A stretch of DNA of 64,000 nt from Balaenoptera acutorostrata. Lineage: Eukaryota; Chordata; Mammalia; Artiodactyla; Balaenopteridae. The notes under the pieces are model-generated. The model was not told where the DNA came from. It searched no databases and worked only from the letters and a program-made list of their open reading frames with translations. This document shows positions 44,410-55,275 of this stretch, piece by piece. How positions within the stretch are numbered: position 1 is the first letter of the stretch; each line of letters begins with the position of its first letter. The stretch spans positions 4,220,001 through 4,284,000 of the forward strand of contig NC_080079.1 of NCBI RefSeq assembly GCF_949987535.1, in the 5' to 3' direction. Made by a program: the position numbers and the translations under genes.

Positions 44410-45080
44410 CGTTTATTCATGGGGTAAATACGTATGCAGCTCACACTCAGCAAACACTGCTCTAGGCACGGTGGATACAGCACAGGGCAGAACATCAACA
44501 GTCTCCAGTCTGAGCCTGAGTGTTCCAGCAGGGGAAGACAGGCACTAGAGGAGTGTGAGAGATGGTAATGAGCACCACAGAGAAAAATAAAGCAGGAGCA
44601 GAGGGCAGGAGACATGCCAGCAGAGAGCTGTTTTCTGTGGTGGTCAGGGACGCTGATGAGCTAAGCTGGCATTTGAAGCAAGCCCTGAATGAAGAGAGGA
44701 AATAAGTCACATGAAGAGCTGGCAGGGAGAGTCAGGCAGAGACTACAGACAGTGCAAAGGCCCCGGGGCTGGTGTGGCTTGTAAAGATCAAGTGCGTAGG
44801 GCTGGAGAAGGGAGAGGTGAGAGTTGATGAAACCAGTGGTGCTCGGCGGTAAAGGTGGGAGAGAAGGGCTAGAAGAGAAAAGGAAGTTTTAAGAAGTTTC
44901 GAGAAGGTTTTGAGCAGAAAACTTATTTAATTTTAAGAGATCTGATTAAATTTTAAAGGATTCCTCTGGCCACTGAGTGGGAACCAGGCTGCAAGGAGCG
45001 GGCAAGAGGCTGTGGCCCGTCCAGGCACCATGGAGTCCAGTGTTGGCCGCAGGCGGGGAGGCATTAGCAGGGCCTGGCAG
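44410..45080 (-). repeat. Long L2-type LINE relic, minus strand
   Basis: About 670 bp with 'ctctaggcacggtggataca', 'cacagagaaaaataaagcag', 'gacagtgcaaaggccccggg', 'gaaggttttgagcagaaaac' and 'tcctctggccactgagtgg'. These phrases form a well-known ancient LINE (L2-like) reverse complement in consistent order. Confidence 0.6.
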
Positions 45081-45477
45081 TGTCCGCAGCAGTGCTAACA
45101 ATTTGCTGATGTGCTGGGTGTGAGACGAGAGAAAGAGGAAAGCTTAGGTACTTGGGTTCTCTTCAGTTGTTCTAAAGATGACCAGCAGGTTAAACAGACC
45201 AATAATCCAACCACCCCCTTCAGTGTTTTTGTTTACTTTTGCTCTATCAATAACTGTCCATCTCCCATTACTAGGTATTATTTTTCTCTTAAATCAGTAG
45301 CTTCACAGGTCAGCAAAAGTGTTTTCCCACAATTGTAAGTTTATTCAAGATTTTTTCGTTTCAGACATACCTAAGCCTCCCTGTAATCTCAGAAGAAAAG
45401 GTATGTTGCAGTTCTAGGAAGGGCAAGTCTTATAGGGTCTTTCTGCTGCCTTCACATGAGAATGATGGTGTGGCTTA

Positions 45478-45885
45478 TGTTATGGGCTGAATTTTGTCCC
45501 CCCCCCAGTTCATATGTTGAAGCCCTAACTCCCAGTGCCTCAAAATGTGACTGTATTTGGAGAGAAAACCTTTAAAGAGATGATTAAGTTAAAATGAAGC
45601 CGTTAGGTGGACCTTAATCCAACGTGACTGGTATCCTTGTAAGAAGAGAAAATCTAAACACAGAAAGAGACACCAGGGGTGAGCTCACACAGAGGAAAGG
45701 CCGTGTGAGGACATGGGGAGAAGAAGGCCATCGGCAAGTTAAGGAGAGAGGCCCCAGGAGAAACCAATCCTGAGACACCTTTATCTTGGACTTCCAGCCT
45801 CCAGAACTGCCCCAGAATCAGCATCTGTTATTCTGCCACCCTGGCTGCGCTATTCTGTGATGGGGCCCTAGAAAACCATCGCATC
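45478..45885 (+). mobile_element. MaLR/MLT1-type LTR relic, plus strand
   Basis: Begins 'tgttatgggctgaattttgt' with a C run, then 'catatgttgaagccctaact', 'gccgtgtgaggacatgggg', 'cttccagcctccagaactg' and ends near 'gatggggccctagaaaacc'. Nearly full-length LTR of about 400 bp with no internal part. Confidence 0.8.
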
Positions 45886-47379
45886 CTACATCCATCTTCT
45901 TTAAGAATTATGAAACCATTATTCCACACTCTTCCTGCTTGGTTACAGTTGAGAAGCGTGAAAGTATCTTGATTTTAGTTCCACTGAACATGTTCCATTT
46001 TTCTTTTGGAGGACTTGGAGGATTCTTTTCTTTTTTCCTGGTAATTGAACAATGTTACCATAATTCAAGATAATCCAAAATATGGCTAGTAAGCCCTTTT
46101 TCCCTATCTCAGACTTTCTGCAAAGTGTTACGGTTGTAAAGGGAAACACACGGCCCTGTTGTGAGAAGTCCCTGGTCTGGCAGGGCTCAGATGTGGAAAC
46201 ATAGTGGAGCGTGATGACGGCATAGCGGTAAGGGAAGGTCCCCGCAGCGGGGAAGGTGCCGGTACCCAGCGGGGCAAAGAAGGAACTGGGCATCCAGCTT
46301 AGGGAGGTGAGACCCCAGGAAGAGCTCTTCATCTTTGTCTGGACATAAAAGAAAGGATGACCTGGCACATTGCAGAGAGCGTGGGGTGAGGATAGAGAGG
46401 GTGTCTAAGAACGGGAAATGTTCGCAAAAGCTCAAGGTGTAAAACGAAACAAGACACAGAGAGGCTTGGCATAGCCAGGCTCAAGGAACATGGTGGGCCA
46501 CGGGCCTAGCTGGGAGGCTAGACCACGTTGGAAGCTGGGGTGGACGGTAATCAGATCTGCATTTCAGACACAGAAACACTCTGTACTGCAAAGCAACGGC
46601 TGCAGAGAGGAAGAGTGGACCAGGGAGGCCATTTCCTCTTGTAGATCAGCAGCCAAACTCACCTGGCTCTACCCGGAAAGAAGGGTGCTGGTTCTGGTAG
46701 GGCCAGGAGCCCAGGCCCTCCTCCCAACCTACCTCCTCCACCTCCACCTTGGGACTGTCTTGGCCCCAGCCTCCCTGGGCGGGGCCTCATGGTTAGGGGA
46801 GGAGCTCTGGGCCTGAGGCTCACCTGGCGGGCTCCGCGCTCCGGGCCGGTCCTGACTACGACTGCGGCCGGAGGTGGAGTGTACCTTCTCCCTGCGGTCG
46901 TCCAGGTGGCCCTGGGGGGCTGCGCTGAGGCAGCTTCAGTGAGAGCTGAGGACGCCTACCTGCGCAAAAGGAGGGTCCCTTTGGGAAGGAGGAAGACAGG
47001 AAGGTCCAAGGGCAGGGGGAACACCAGGAACATGTGAAGAAGGACCGACTCCAGACTTGAGGAGCAAAAGACCCCCATGTCCCCAGAATCAGCGGGGTTT
47101 AGAGCAGGTTTTGGGGCCTTGGTGGTGTTTCCTATCACATCTACCTGGATTATTCTCTTTCATTTTCAAAATTTTCTTCTTTTATTAAGCTACCCAGTAT
47201 TTATTTTATTTTATTAAGTTCTAGAACTTAATAGGTTCCCCTGGTGAAAAATTCTTTTCTTTCCGCTCTCTAAGGACCTCAGAGTTCTATTCTCCATGTC
47301 TCTATTTTCTCACATTTTAGTCTCTTTAACTTTCTTCTATATTCTAGAGGCAGTGTCTCCAGCTTTAAATTTCAGAATG
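45886..47379. other. Unique sequence containing a small CpG patch
   Basis: No gene recognised. The CpG-dense stretch at 46826-46902 is listed separately. Frames through 46490-47037 are GC-driven. Confidence 0.4.
46826..46902. promoter_or_regulatory. Small CpG-rich patch
   Basis: Ten CpG dinucleotides in about 77 bp, counted by eye, in an otherwise CpG-poor region. It is too short for a classic CpG island. No TATA or exon is seen nearby. Confidence 0.3.
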
Positions 47380-47575
47380 GCCTGCTTTCAAGCCCAGACC
47401 CGCCACTCCTCAGCCTTGGGATACTGGCAAGTTACCTAATCTCCCTAAATCTCAGTTTTCTCATCTATAAAATTGGGATAATAATAGCATTTACCTTGTA
47501 GGATTGCTGTGAAAATGAAATGCAATTGTGTACGTAAAATGCCTGGCAAACAGGCACTGCTTAAGTAAACCTAGC
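47380..47575 (+). repeat. MIR SINE relic
   Basis: A well-preserved forward MIR: 'ctggcaagttacctaatctc', 'aaatctcagttttctcatct', 'ataaaattgggataataata' and 'ggattgctgtgaaaatgaaa'. The best-conserved MIR in the window. Confidence 0.85.
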
Positions 47576-48211
47576 CATCCTCACGTTCAGTTTTATTTTC
47601 GTTATACTCTCATTACCGTCAGGATTAGGAGAATATTCTTGGAATGCCTGCTGTTTGACAGCGTCCATCCTAACTTTCGTGTTCCCGAGAACAGCTGGAC
47701 AGCACTGGCCCAACGCCGCCTGCTCTGTGCCTGTTTCAGAGCTGCTGCCATGTTCTCCTCTATCTCCCTGAGAATGGGGCAGAGCCTTTTGCCAAAATCT
47801 TCTTAGGCCTCCCAGGGGAGATCAATTCCAGAGTGAGACTAGCCTTTGTGCTTTTTCTTTTTTCTTTGAAACAAGGAAAGTGTTGCGAGGGATCAGCTGT
47901 TCTTCCCAACAGGTCGGGGAGCAGGTTGTCCAGGAGGCGGCTATGACGCCCCCTGTGCTCAGTCAACAACATGGTGAACTGCCAAGGGAGGCCCCATGGT
48001 GTGATAAGACAGGGACAGTGTTGAAGGAACAGTTCCAGGGAATTGTATGGCCCGAGGAAAGGGCCACGTGCGATGTTCATGTCCCCTGGGAGCAGAGCCT
48101 ATCTTTCCCTAATGCTGCCACACCAGCCACCCAGCCCCTGACCCAGCAGCCCCCAGGGTTGGGCTGGACCCCTGGGCCACATACAAATATGCTCTCAGAT
48201 CCCTCTTGGAG
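47576..48211. other. Unique non-coding sequence
   Basis: The open frame at 47880-48536 begins at GTG, runs into an L2 relic and has no recognisable domain, so it is not called as a gene. Confidence 0.4.
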
Positions 48212-48300
48212 TAATTCATTTAGTAAATTTTTATTGAGCACCTACTATTGTGCTCCCATTCTAGGAGCTGGGGTGTCCTCAGTAAACAGCACCCACAGAA
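48212..48300 (-). repeat. L2 LINE 3' terminus, minus strand
   Basis: 'ttcatttagtaaatttttat' followed by 'tgagcacctactattgtgct' and 'ctaggagctggggtgtcctc' is the L2 reverse-complement end. Confidence 0.7.
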
Positions 48301-49771
48301 CCCCCTGCTGCTGCACAGCTCCCTCTAAAGGGCTGGAGCCCCATGTTGAAGCCACATTGGGATCCAGTGGCTTGGGCCCTACCGCTGGCCCAAAGCCCAC
48401 AGCCGGCCACTTGCCCCTACCCAGGACGCCTGTTCCATCAGAGACTTCCCAAACCACAGCCTGGACTGCTGGTTTGCACTGGTGCCATTTCTTCAGCTCA
48501 GTCACTGGTGTGGAATATCATAGAAAGACTTTCTAGAATATTCTGGAATCCTAGCTTCTGTAGGAGGTGGCTCTTATTGAGAATTTCTTTTCTTCTTTTC
48601 TTCCACCCCAACATGATTTTATGAGTATTTTAATGGGAAACAGACACTGGGCCTAGGGGGACGTCTCTAATATGTTTGCCCCCCTCCTTTGTCATCTACT
48701 TGGATGCCTCTCTCCCGTGCTCTTTTACACTCTCAGTGTTCAGTAAATTTAAGGTTTTCCCACTCAGCACCATGTGTCCTTTTAATGACATGTTTTGCTG
48801 GATTGTGTACGCAACCTTTTTTTATATAAGAGGTGTTCCTTTGAGATGCTGCCAACCTGGTCTCATCGGAAGTTTATGAGAAAACCCAATATGCTCCAGT
48901 CCCACTGCCGGGGGTGCGAGCCAGCGAGCCAGATTTACCCACAGCTCCAGCGCAAACACGCCTGAGCATCTTCCAGCTCTGTCCTGTGCTGACTGGCTCC
49001 AGAGCGGTCTCTGGGGCTCCTCGTTCCTGCCAGAATGTTCATGACATCACTCATATGATTAATAATTACAGGTTATTCACAGATGGACGGGCAGATGGAC
49101 ACACGGCGACGGAGATTTGTTTAATCTCAGCAAGGCCATTTCCCTACATATTTCCCTTTGCCCACTCTTGCTGCCTCCCTGGAGGAAAACATTAATGAAA
49201 AAACAAAATGTCTATGAAAGAAAAATGAAAATCCTGTCGGAGGTTTTGTTGCATTCTCCCCCTTCAGGAAGGAAGAAGGACCCGTCTCCCTTCCCTTTCT
49301 CGGCATGGTCTGTGCAACGTGCTCCTTTGTGAGTCTGTGAGCGGTAACCAGCCCGGAATGAAGACAAATCCGTGTCCCTCATCCGATGTTCAGATCGCTG
49401 CAGGCTTGACCTCCAATCCAAAATTCACAGAGGTGGACGGGGTAAGAGCTGATTTTATACATATCACTGCCTGGTCCCCAGTTACTTCCGGGTTTTCTGA
49501 AAGAAAATTGGAGCTTCGTCCTGCCTCTGGAGCTGGACCACTGGACACTTCTCCCTGGTGAGCTTTAGAGGTGACCCCCCGCCACGGGCTCGAGATTTGA
49601 GGTCCTTCAGCTAGACCAAGGCTGTCTTTGGCACAGACACAAAGGGGGCTTGGGTGGGGAGAGCTGCCAGCCAGCTGACCTGAAGACTGCTGAAGGGAAG
49701 AACTTTGTGGACCATGTGATGGTGTGGTCTGCAACATGGCACGTGGCTCACTTCATTACTAGCTGCTCTCG
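48301..49771. other. Unique non-coding sequence
   Basis: No gene recognised. 49025-49240 has 'catgacatcactcatatgat' and 'taataattacagg' in AT-rich unique DNA, a weak candidate conserved element. Confidence 0.4.
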
Positions 49772-49799
49772 CTTTTTTTGTTGTTGTTTTTTTTGGTTT

Positions 49800-49830
<31 letters not shown>

Positions 49831-50093
49831 TGGCTGTGTTGGGTCTTCGTTTCTGTGCGAGGGCCTTCTCTAGTTGCAGCGAGCGGGGGCCACTCTTCAT
49901 CGCAGTGCACAGGCCTCTCACTGTCACGGCCTCTCTTGTTGCGGAGCACAGGCTCCAGACGTGCAGGCTCAGTAGTTGTGGCCCATGGGCCCAGTTGCTC
50001 CACGGCATGTGGGATCTTCCCAGACCAGGGCTCAAACCCGTGTCCCCTGCATTGGCAGGCGGGTTCTTAACCACTGCACCACCAGGGAAGCCC
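49772..50093 (-). mobile_element. CHR-type SINE (tRNA-Glu derived), minus strand
   Basis: Reverse complement of the cetacean/hippo/ruminant SINE. The T/TTTA-rich tail is on the left. Then come 'gctgtgttgggtcttcgttt', 'cgagggccttctctagttgc', 'tgtgggatcttcccagacca', the B box region 'gggctcaaacccgtgtcccc', and the head ending 'accaccagggaagccc'. Flanks 'tgctctcgcttttt' and 'tgcccttggttttt' may be a degraded TSD. Non-autonomous; depends on L1 machinery. Confidence 0.92.
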
Positions 50094-53000
50094 TGCCCTT
50101 GGTTTTTAAATTGCGCTTATGGTCCATATGCCACACTTACTCAGACGCTGTCTAAAGCAGTGTTGTCCTTTGTCCTTCCATCTCCTCACTCTTCCCTGCT
50201 CCTACATCTCATCCCACAGCTCCAAACAAGGGGCCTCACCCCCCAACACTGCCCAATAGTGAGCCACGATGTAGTAGAAATGTGATAAGCTCCTCTCCCT
50301 GTGCCAGAGAACACGATGTCTCTTCTGCTCAGTTCTGGTTCATCTCTTCACCTCAGTATGAAATGTCTACATAGTCTGTTCTAGGATCTGAGAACTTCGC
50401 ATAATCTTTGAGCCAGGCCAACCCGATCCTTAGATGTCCCATTAATACCTATTACTCCTAAAGACGCTAGTTTACTCGTATACGTGGCTGAGGATTAAGA
50501 AACACGTCTGGTGTATTTGCAGCTAGAGCAAGCAAGACATAATCATAGCATTATTCAATTGAAAAAAATTTTTCAGAAAACAGTTCACCTTATAAGTATC
50601 TCTCCACACAAAATGTGTTGGGGCAAAAGAGTTACTGATCATTTCTTAAACACCCAGGTATTTGATTATGTCACCTGCCTTGCACTGTTTTCCTGCCAAG
50701 GCTCTCTGTGTGTGCAAACACCACCTGGCCATCAGAGACTTGGCCACTGGGCTTTGATACAACTCGTGTAAACCTGGGCTAAAACTGCCAAACAGCTCTC
50801 TATTGCCCAAACTCAGAAATATTGTGTCTTCCATTGGCTCATCACAAGCCCATGATTATCAACTGAACCTATATTTTTTTCTGATAAAACCCAATCCACA
50901 CAAAACACTGGAAAGGTAGCCAAAGTAGCTATTCTTCAGAGTGTGGCAGTTCTCAACGGTGAGGTCTTCATTCACATCAAATGCCTGCTGCATAGTAACT
51001 GCTTAAGAAATATATTCGTCAATAAAAAGCTGCATAAATATAAAAATGTGGACTCCATTCCCCAAGTAAAATCTCCTGCACCCCAGTGCAAAGGGCTGGG
51101 TCATTGTGAAATAAGTTAATGGCAGAGAGAGAAAGCAATCAGGCTGTCCTGTTGATACACGCCGCACACAGCTTATTAAATATTGAAACTCTTTAGAAAG
51201 GTCTACTGACCACAGAATCCAAATCATCTCTGGTGACTGAAAATACCTGATTTCTACAAATCACACGTAACCACACCTACCTGACCAACTGAGGCGCCAG
51301 CCACCAGCGTCGGGTCATTTTTCCGACAGCACAAACAGATTTATGCCAATGCCTTCCCACTATTCTCAACCAGCAGAAACTCACATGCAGACCAGTCAGC
51401 CAGGCTGGGGCTCTCGTCTGAGACCAGCCACTGCCGCCCAGCTAACTGGCCCACCTGGGGCTCCTACCTTTGACCTGGGCTTCATTAACACAGCTCTTTT
51501 ACCCCCTGAGCCAACTAGACTACTGAAATACAAATCAACTGCCTTCTCCCAACTCCCCATTCCGCTAGCAGAGGTGCTAATGAATAGGGCAGTGGCCAAA
51601 GAGAGCAGTGGGAGAAGAAATAGATTTGGGAAAGCCACAAATGGGATAGTCTACCTCTGGACAACGGCGAAGTGGATCATGACGCTGTCTATGCAAAACT
51701 CATCCGCCTAACAGGCCCCTCTGATCCCGCTCTGCCAGGGTATCCCGGCTTCTCCTTCTGCAGGGCCCTTCCTTCATCCCTCCGTGCTCACCCCCGTGCA
51801 CACCCCCAGCCGTTACCCCTTGAAAACAAGATAGTGTTCCTCCAATTTCAGATACCCTGTATGTTTAGAAAAGAAAAAGTAGAACTGAAAAGTGTGCTGA
51901 AATTAAAAACTTCCACGTTTCCTAACTCTAAAATGATGCATGAGCTCATCAGGGCTAGAGTTTGTTTGCTGCTGGGCCCCAGCTCTGCGGATACCCTGTA
52001 CCTGGACGGGTCTGCCTGGGGGTCCCAGCACCACAACCCCTGCCCCTGCCCCACTGGAGAGCTTGCAGGGCCCGTGCTGACCACCTGCTCCCATCCCCCC
52101 CAGTCACACTGTCCCCTTGGCCTGGTCTCTTCCAACCCCAGAGAAGTCTGATTCCTCTTCATAAACCAACATTCCATTCCTTTCTGAAACACGCAGGCAT
52201 TTTGGACTTGTGATCTTGATCATCCTTCTTGGAGGGGATATTTTCCACATCATCACGCTGCCATTCTACTAGCCTCATCTACGTAGTGATGCCGAGGCTG
52301 GCATGGCAATTCCATTTTTCTTAGCAGCATTCAGCCATCATCATTTATCTTAAAAATTGGCACATTCCTCCAAACACATTCATGAGAAGTTTGGGTGTCT
52401 ACTCCAATGAGAGTCCGAATCTTAAAGAAAGCATCTCCACCTCCTTTTCCATGTCCTAAAGCTCATACGCAAAAAAAAAAAAAAAAAATAGGGATGATGT
52501 GTTCCATAGAGGCAGAGATTTGGGGAAAATAGAAATTGAAATGCATGAGGTGAAATGTATCTGAAAATATAAGCTCAAAATTTCATTCTGTAATGAAACA
52601 AATACCAAGCAGAGGGAAAAATTCTAATCGCATACATAGAGAACAAGAACATATTGCATTTCTATGTAAAACAAACTGATTTCTCACAACTCAGAAAGAA
52701 ATTAGAATTATTCATTCAGAACTTCATAGATGAGGTTTGGCCTCTAACATCTCACTAATCCCTATTTTCATCACAACTGGAGAGGAAGAAGTAGTCAAGC
52801 TTTTTACTTTGGGGACACCTGAACTCCTCAGAGGGAGGAAAGAGATGGCTTCAGCCTATTTTTTTTTAAGTGTGTCATCAATAATTCTGGGCCGAGGCCA
52901 CGTGCCCTAGTCCCTCTCAGAGAAGCAGTGGAAAGGAGACCCCTGCACTCCCATAGCCCACGGCACGGGGCACACTGGACCCCGCTCAGGAGTGGAAAGA

Positions 53001-53457
53001 CCAGCACCAGCCAGCGGCCAAGGGCACAAACATCCAGACCTCAGAAGTTGACTTCTTGGCTCCAGCCAGTAGATGTTTTCTCCACGATGAGTAGAGCCAA
53101 ACTATATTAGCTGATGGCTCCTGGCTTAGAGGAACACGGTCTCTTCTTCAAATGGTGAAGGTCTGTTTACCATCCCTGCCAGAATAAACCCCACCATCTT
53201 CAGGGAACACTGGCTGTGAGAAGGTACTGCCCGCTTGTGAGGCTATCAGAGGTCTCTATGTCTAGTGAAAACTATCAGGGAGCCCCTGCCTGGAACGGCC
53301 AGTCCCCCTAAGTGGGCCAAGGAGACATCACTCCCCCGTGCCAAGAAAACACTGTCAACAGAGGCCGGATATCCTGGCACAATAGCAAACGTGGCTTGCC
53401 AAGACATTCTTACAGCTTCCCTTAGGCTCCTGATTCAAGTTTAGATCAGCAGAGACA
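50094..53457. other. Unique non-coding sequence
   Basis: More than 3 kb with no gene or clear repeat except a poly(A) run at 52471-52488. Open frames (51343-51711, 51672-52151) lack recognisable domains. Confidence 0.4.
52471..52488. repeat. Poly(A) run
   Basis: Eighteen consecutive A residues; no element body or TSD is visible beside it. Confidence 0.95.
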
Positions 53458-53550
53458 GTGTGTGTGTGTCTGTGTGTGTGTGTGTGTCTGTGTGTGTGCG
53501 CGCGCACATGCCTGCACATGTGCACGTACATGTGCCTTTGTGTGCACATA
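53458..53550. repeat. (TG)n with CG core, alternating purine-pyrimidine tract
   Basis: TG repeats with TC interruptions lead into 'tgcgcgcgcacatg' and further 'tgcacatgtgcacgtacatg' steps. Mostly alternating, so Z-DNA prone. Confidence 0.9.
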
Positions 53551-54135
53551 TTCCAGCAGGGAGGAGGCGGTTGAAGACAGCTTTAACTGGCCCGGGATCT
53601 TTGTCTGGACTCCCACCGCCTGGAGTGAGGGAGGGGAAGCTGCAGTATTCTGAGAGCAGGTGGCTCGTTTCTGAGGTCTCTGCTTCTTTTTCAAACCTCC
53701 TCTAAAATCAACTAGCAAGGCAGGTTTCCACCATCCCTTGGACGAAATACACGAATGGCTGTAAGTCTAGGGCTGTGTGTTACTGGATTACAGAGACCAG
53801 TTTCCTGGAACTTGAGGCCACACTGAAAGCAGTCGCCCTGTGTCTGCTGCTCTTTGTAAAGACCCTGAAGACCTCCATGCCTCCTAGCTCAGTGGTCCTC
53901 ACGATTCACAACTGTGACCGGTTCTCACAGTCATTCACAAATCGCTCCAGATGGAGGGAGGGATGACCCCCACCTAGCTCTTATTGGTGAAAAGTTTCAA
54001 ATTGTTCCAATGAAGTCTACTGGCTTAAAACTGAGTATCATTTGTAGATACAAAATTTATTTTATAATACTAAGCACAAGAACTGACTTTTCAAAAAAAT
54101 GCCAGGCTCCAACTAGACGGAAGTTCCTTCACGTG
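53551..54135. other. Unique non-coding sequence
   Basis: Nothing recognised. Confidence 0.4.
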
Positions 54136-54540
54136 TGTTATGGGTGAACTGTGTCCCTTGAAAGATGCTGAAGCCCTAACCCCCGGTCCCAGTTCCTCAT
54201 TTGGGAACAGGGTCTGTGAGGATGAAGTGAAGATGAGGTCACACGGGGCCCCTAATCCAATGTAACTCATGTCCTTATGAAAAGGGGAGATTTGGACACA
54301 GAGGCAGACACGCAGAAGGAAGACGACGTGAAGACACAGGGAGAAGACGGCCATCTCCAGGCCAGGGAGCGCCTGAGCCACCAGAAGCCAGGGAGAGGCC
54401 TGGGGCAGGTTCTCCCTGACAGCCTCGGAAGGAACCCACCCCGCCCACCCCTGGATCTCAGACTTCTGGCATCCAGACTGTGAGATGATACATTTCTGCT
54501 GTGTCTGTGGTATCGGTTACAGCAGCTGAGCTGACTCATA
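54136..54540 (+). mobile_element. MaLR/MLT1-type LTR relic, plus strand
   Basis: 'tgttatgggtgaactgtgtc', 'gatgctgaagccctaacccc', 'aggggagatttggacacaga', 'ggcatccagactgtgagatg' and the end 'ctgagctgactcat'. Near full length. Confidence 0.78.
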
Positions 54541-54659
54541 AAAGGTGTTTGAATGGTCTACCCATTATCACAGCTATGCCTTTGGCAGATTATGTTGGCT
54601 CTGTCCTGTGTGTAGGGACCCCTTTTCCTGGCTCCTCAAGGCCCCTGAACTTCTGTGGG
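54541..54659. other. Unique spacer
   Basis: Nothing recognised. Confidence 0.4.
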
Positions 54660-55140
54660 GTAATTATTAGGTGACTGGTCTTGGGAGACTGAATATACAG
54701 ACAATGGCCAGACGACAGATGACAGTGGAACTCTGATCCACGACGTCAGAAGTGACCAGCCCGGGAAGCCAAACCACAGCCTCTGCCATAATCAGCCCAG
54801 AACAGTCAGGACGGGTCAGTAACTGCCAACTTCTCTCATCTTTGCTCCCGCTTCCAATGCAGGACCAACCAGAGAAAATCAAATACGCTCCCCAAGCACA
54901 TCACATGGAATGCTCAGCTTCCAGGGAGTGGCCTCTGGCTTCCCCGGGCCAACAGCCTCCAATCGGGGCACACCTGGAGGCCCCCTCCCTTTTCCACCAT
55001 AAAGCTCTCCCGCTCCTACGCCTCCTCTGAGTCTCTGCCAAACACAAGGGTGGCCGAGCCCCTTGCCAGAGCCACCTCTGAACAAATAGCCTCTATTTGT
55101 TCTCTTTTGGGTGGTCTTCATTTCTTTCTGCAGCCTGACT
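54660..55140 (+). mobile_element. Possible degenerate endogenous-retrovirus LTR
   Basis: The layout resembles a solo LTR of the ERV1 type: 'ttccaccataaagctctccc' as a TATA-like region, 'tctgaacaaatagcctct' as a degraded poly(A) signal region, then a T/G-rich 'gttctcttttgggtggtctt'. No TSD or terminal TG...CA pair could be fixed, and no internal viral genes are present. Confidence 0.3.
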
Positions 55141-55204
55141 CGCATATTATGTCACATGTTCTGAAAGGGGGGAAGAACATTATAGGTCTTAGAAAATAAT
55201 TTTT

Positions 55205-55275
55205 GAATGGTAAAAAAAAAAAATGAATGTACATTGTCATAACAACAAATAAATATTTGTTGAATGAGTGAATGG
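55205..55275 (+). repeat. L2 LINE 3' terminus, plus strand
   Basis: 'acaacaaataaatatttgtt' followed by 'gaatgagtgaatgggtt' is the L2 3' end. Confidence 0.5.

Noticed and set aside
47880..48536. Open frame of 218 codons
   Set aside because: Begins at GTG and runs into an L2 relic at 48212; no domain recognised.
49650..50285. Open frame of 211 codons
   Set aside because: Most of it is the antisense of a CHR SINE and its tail.
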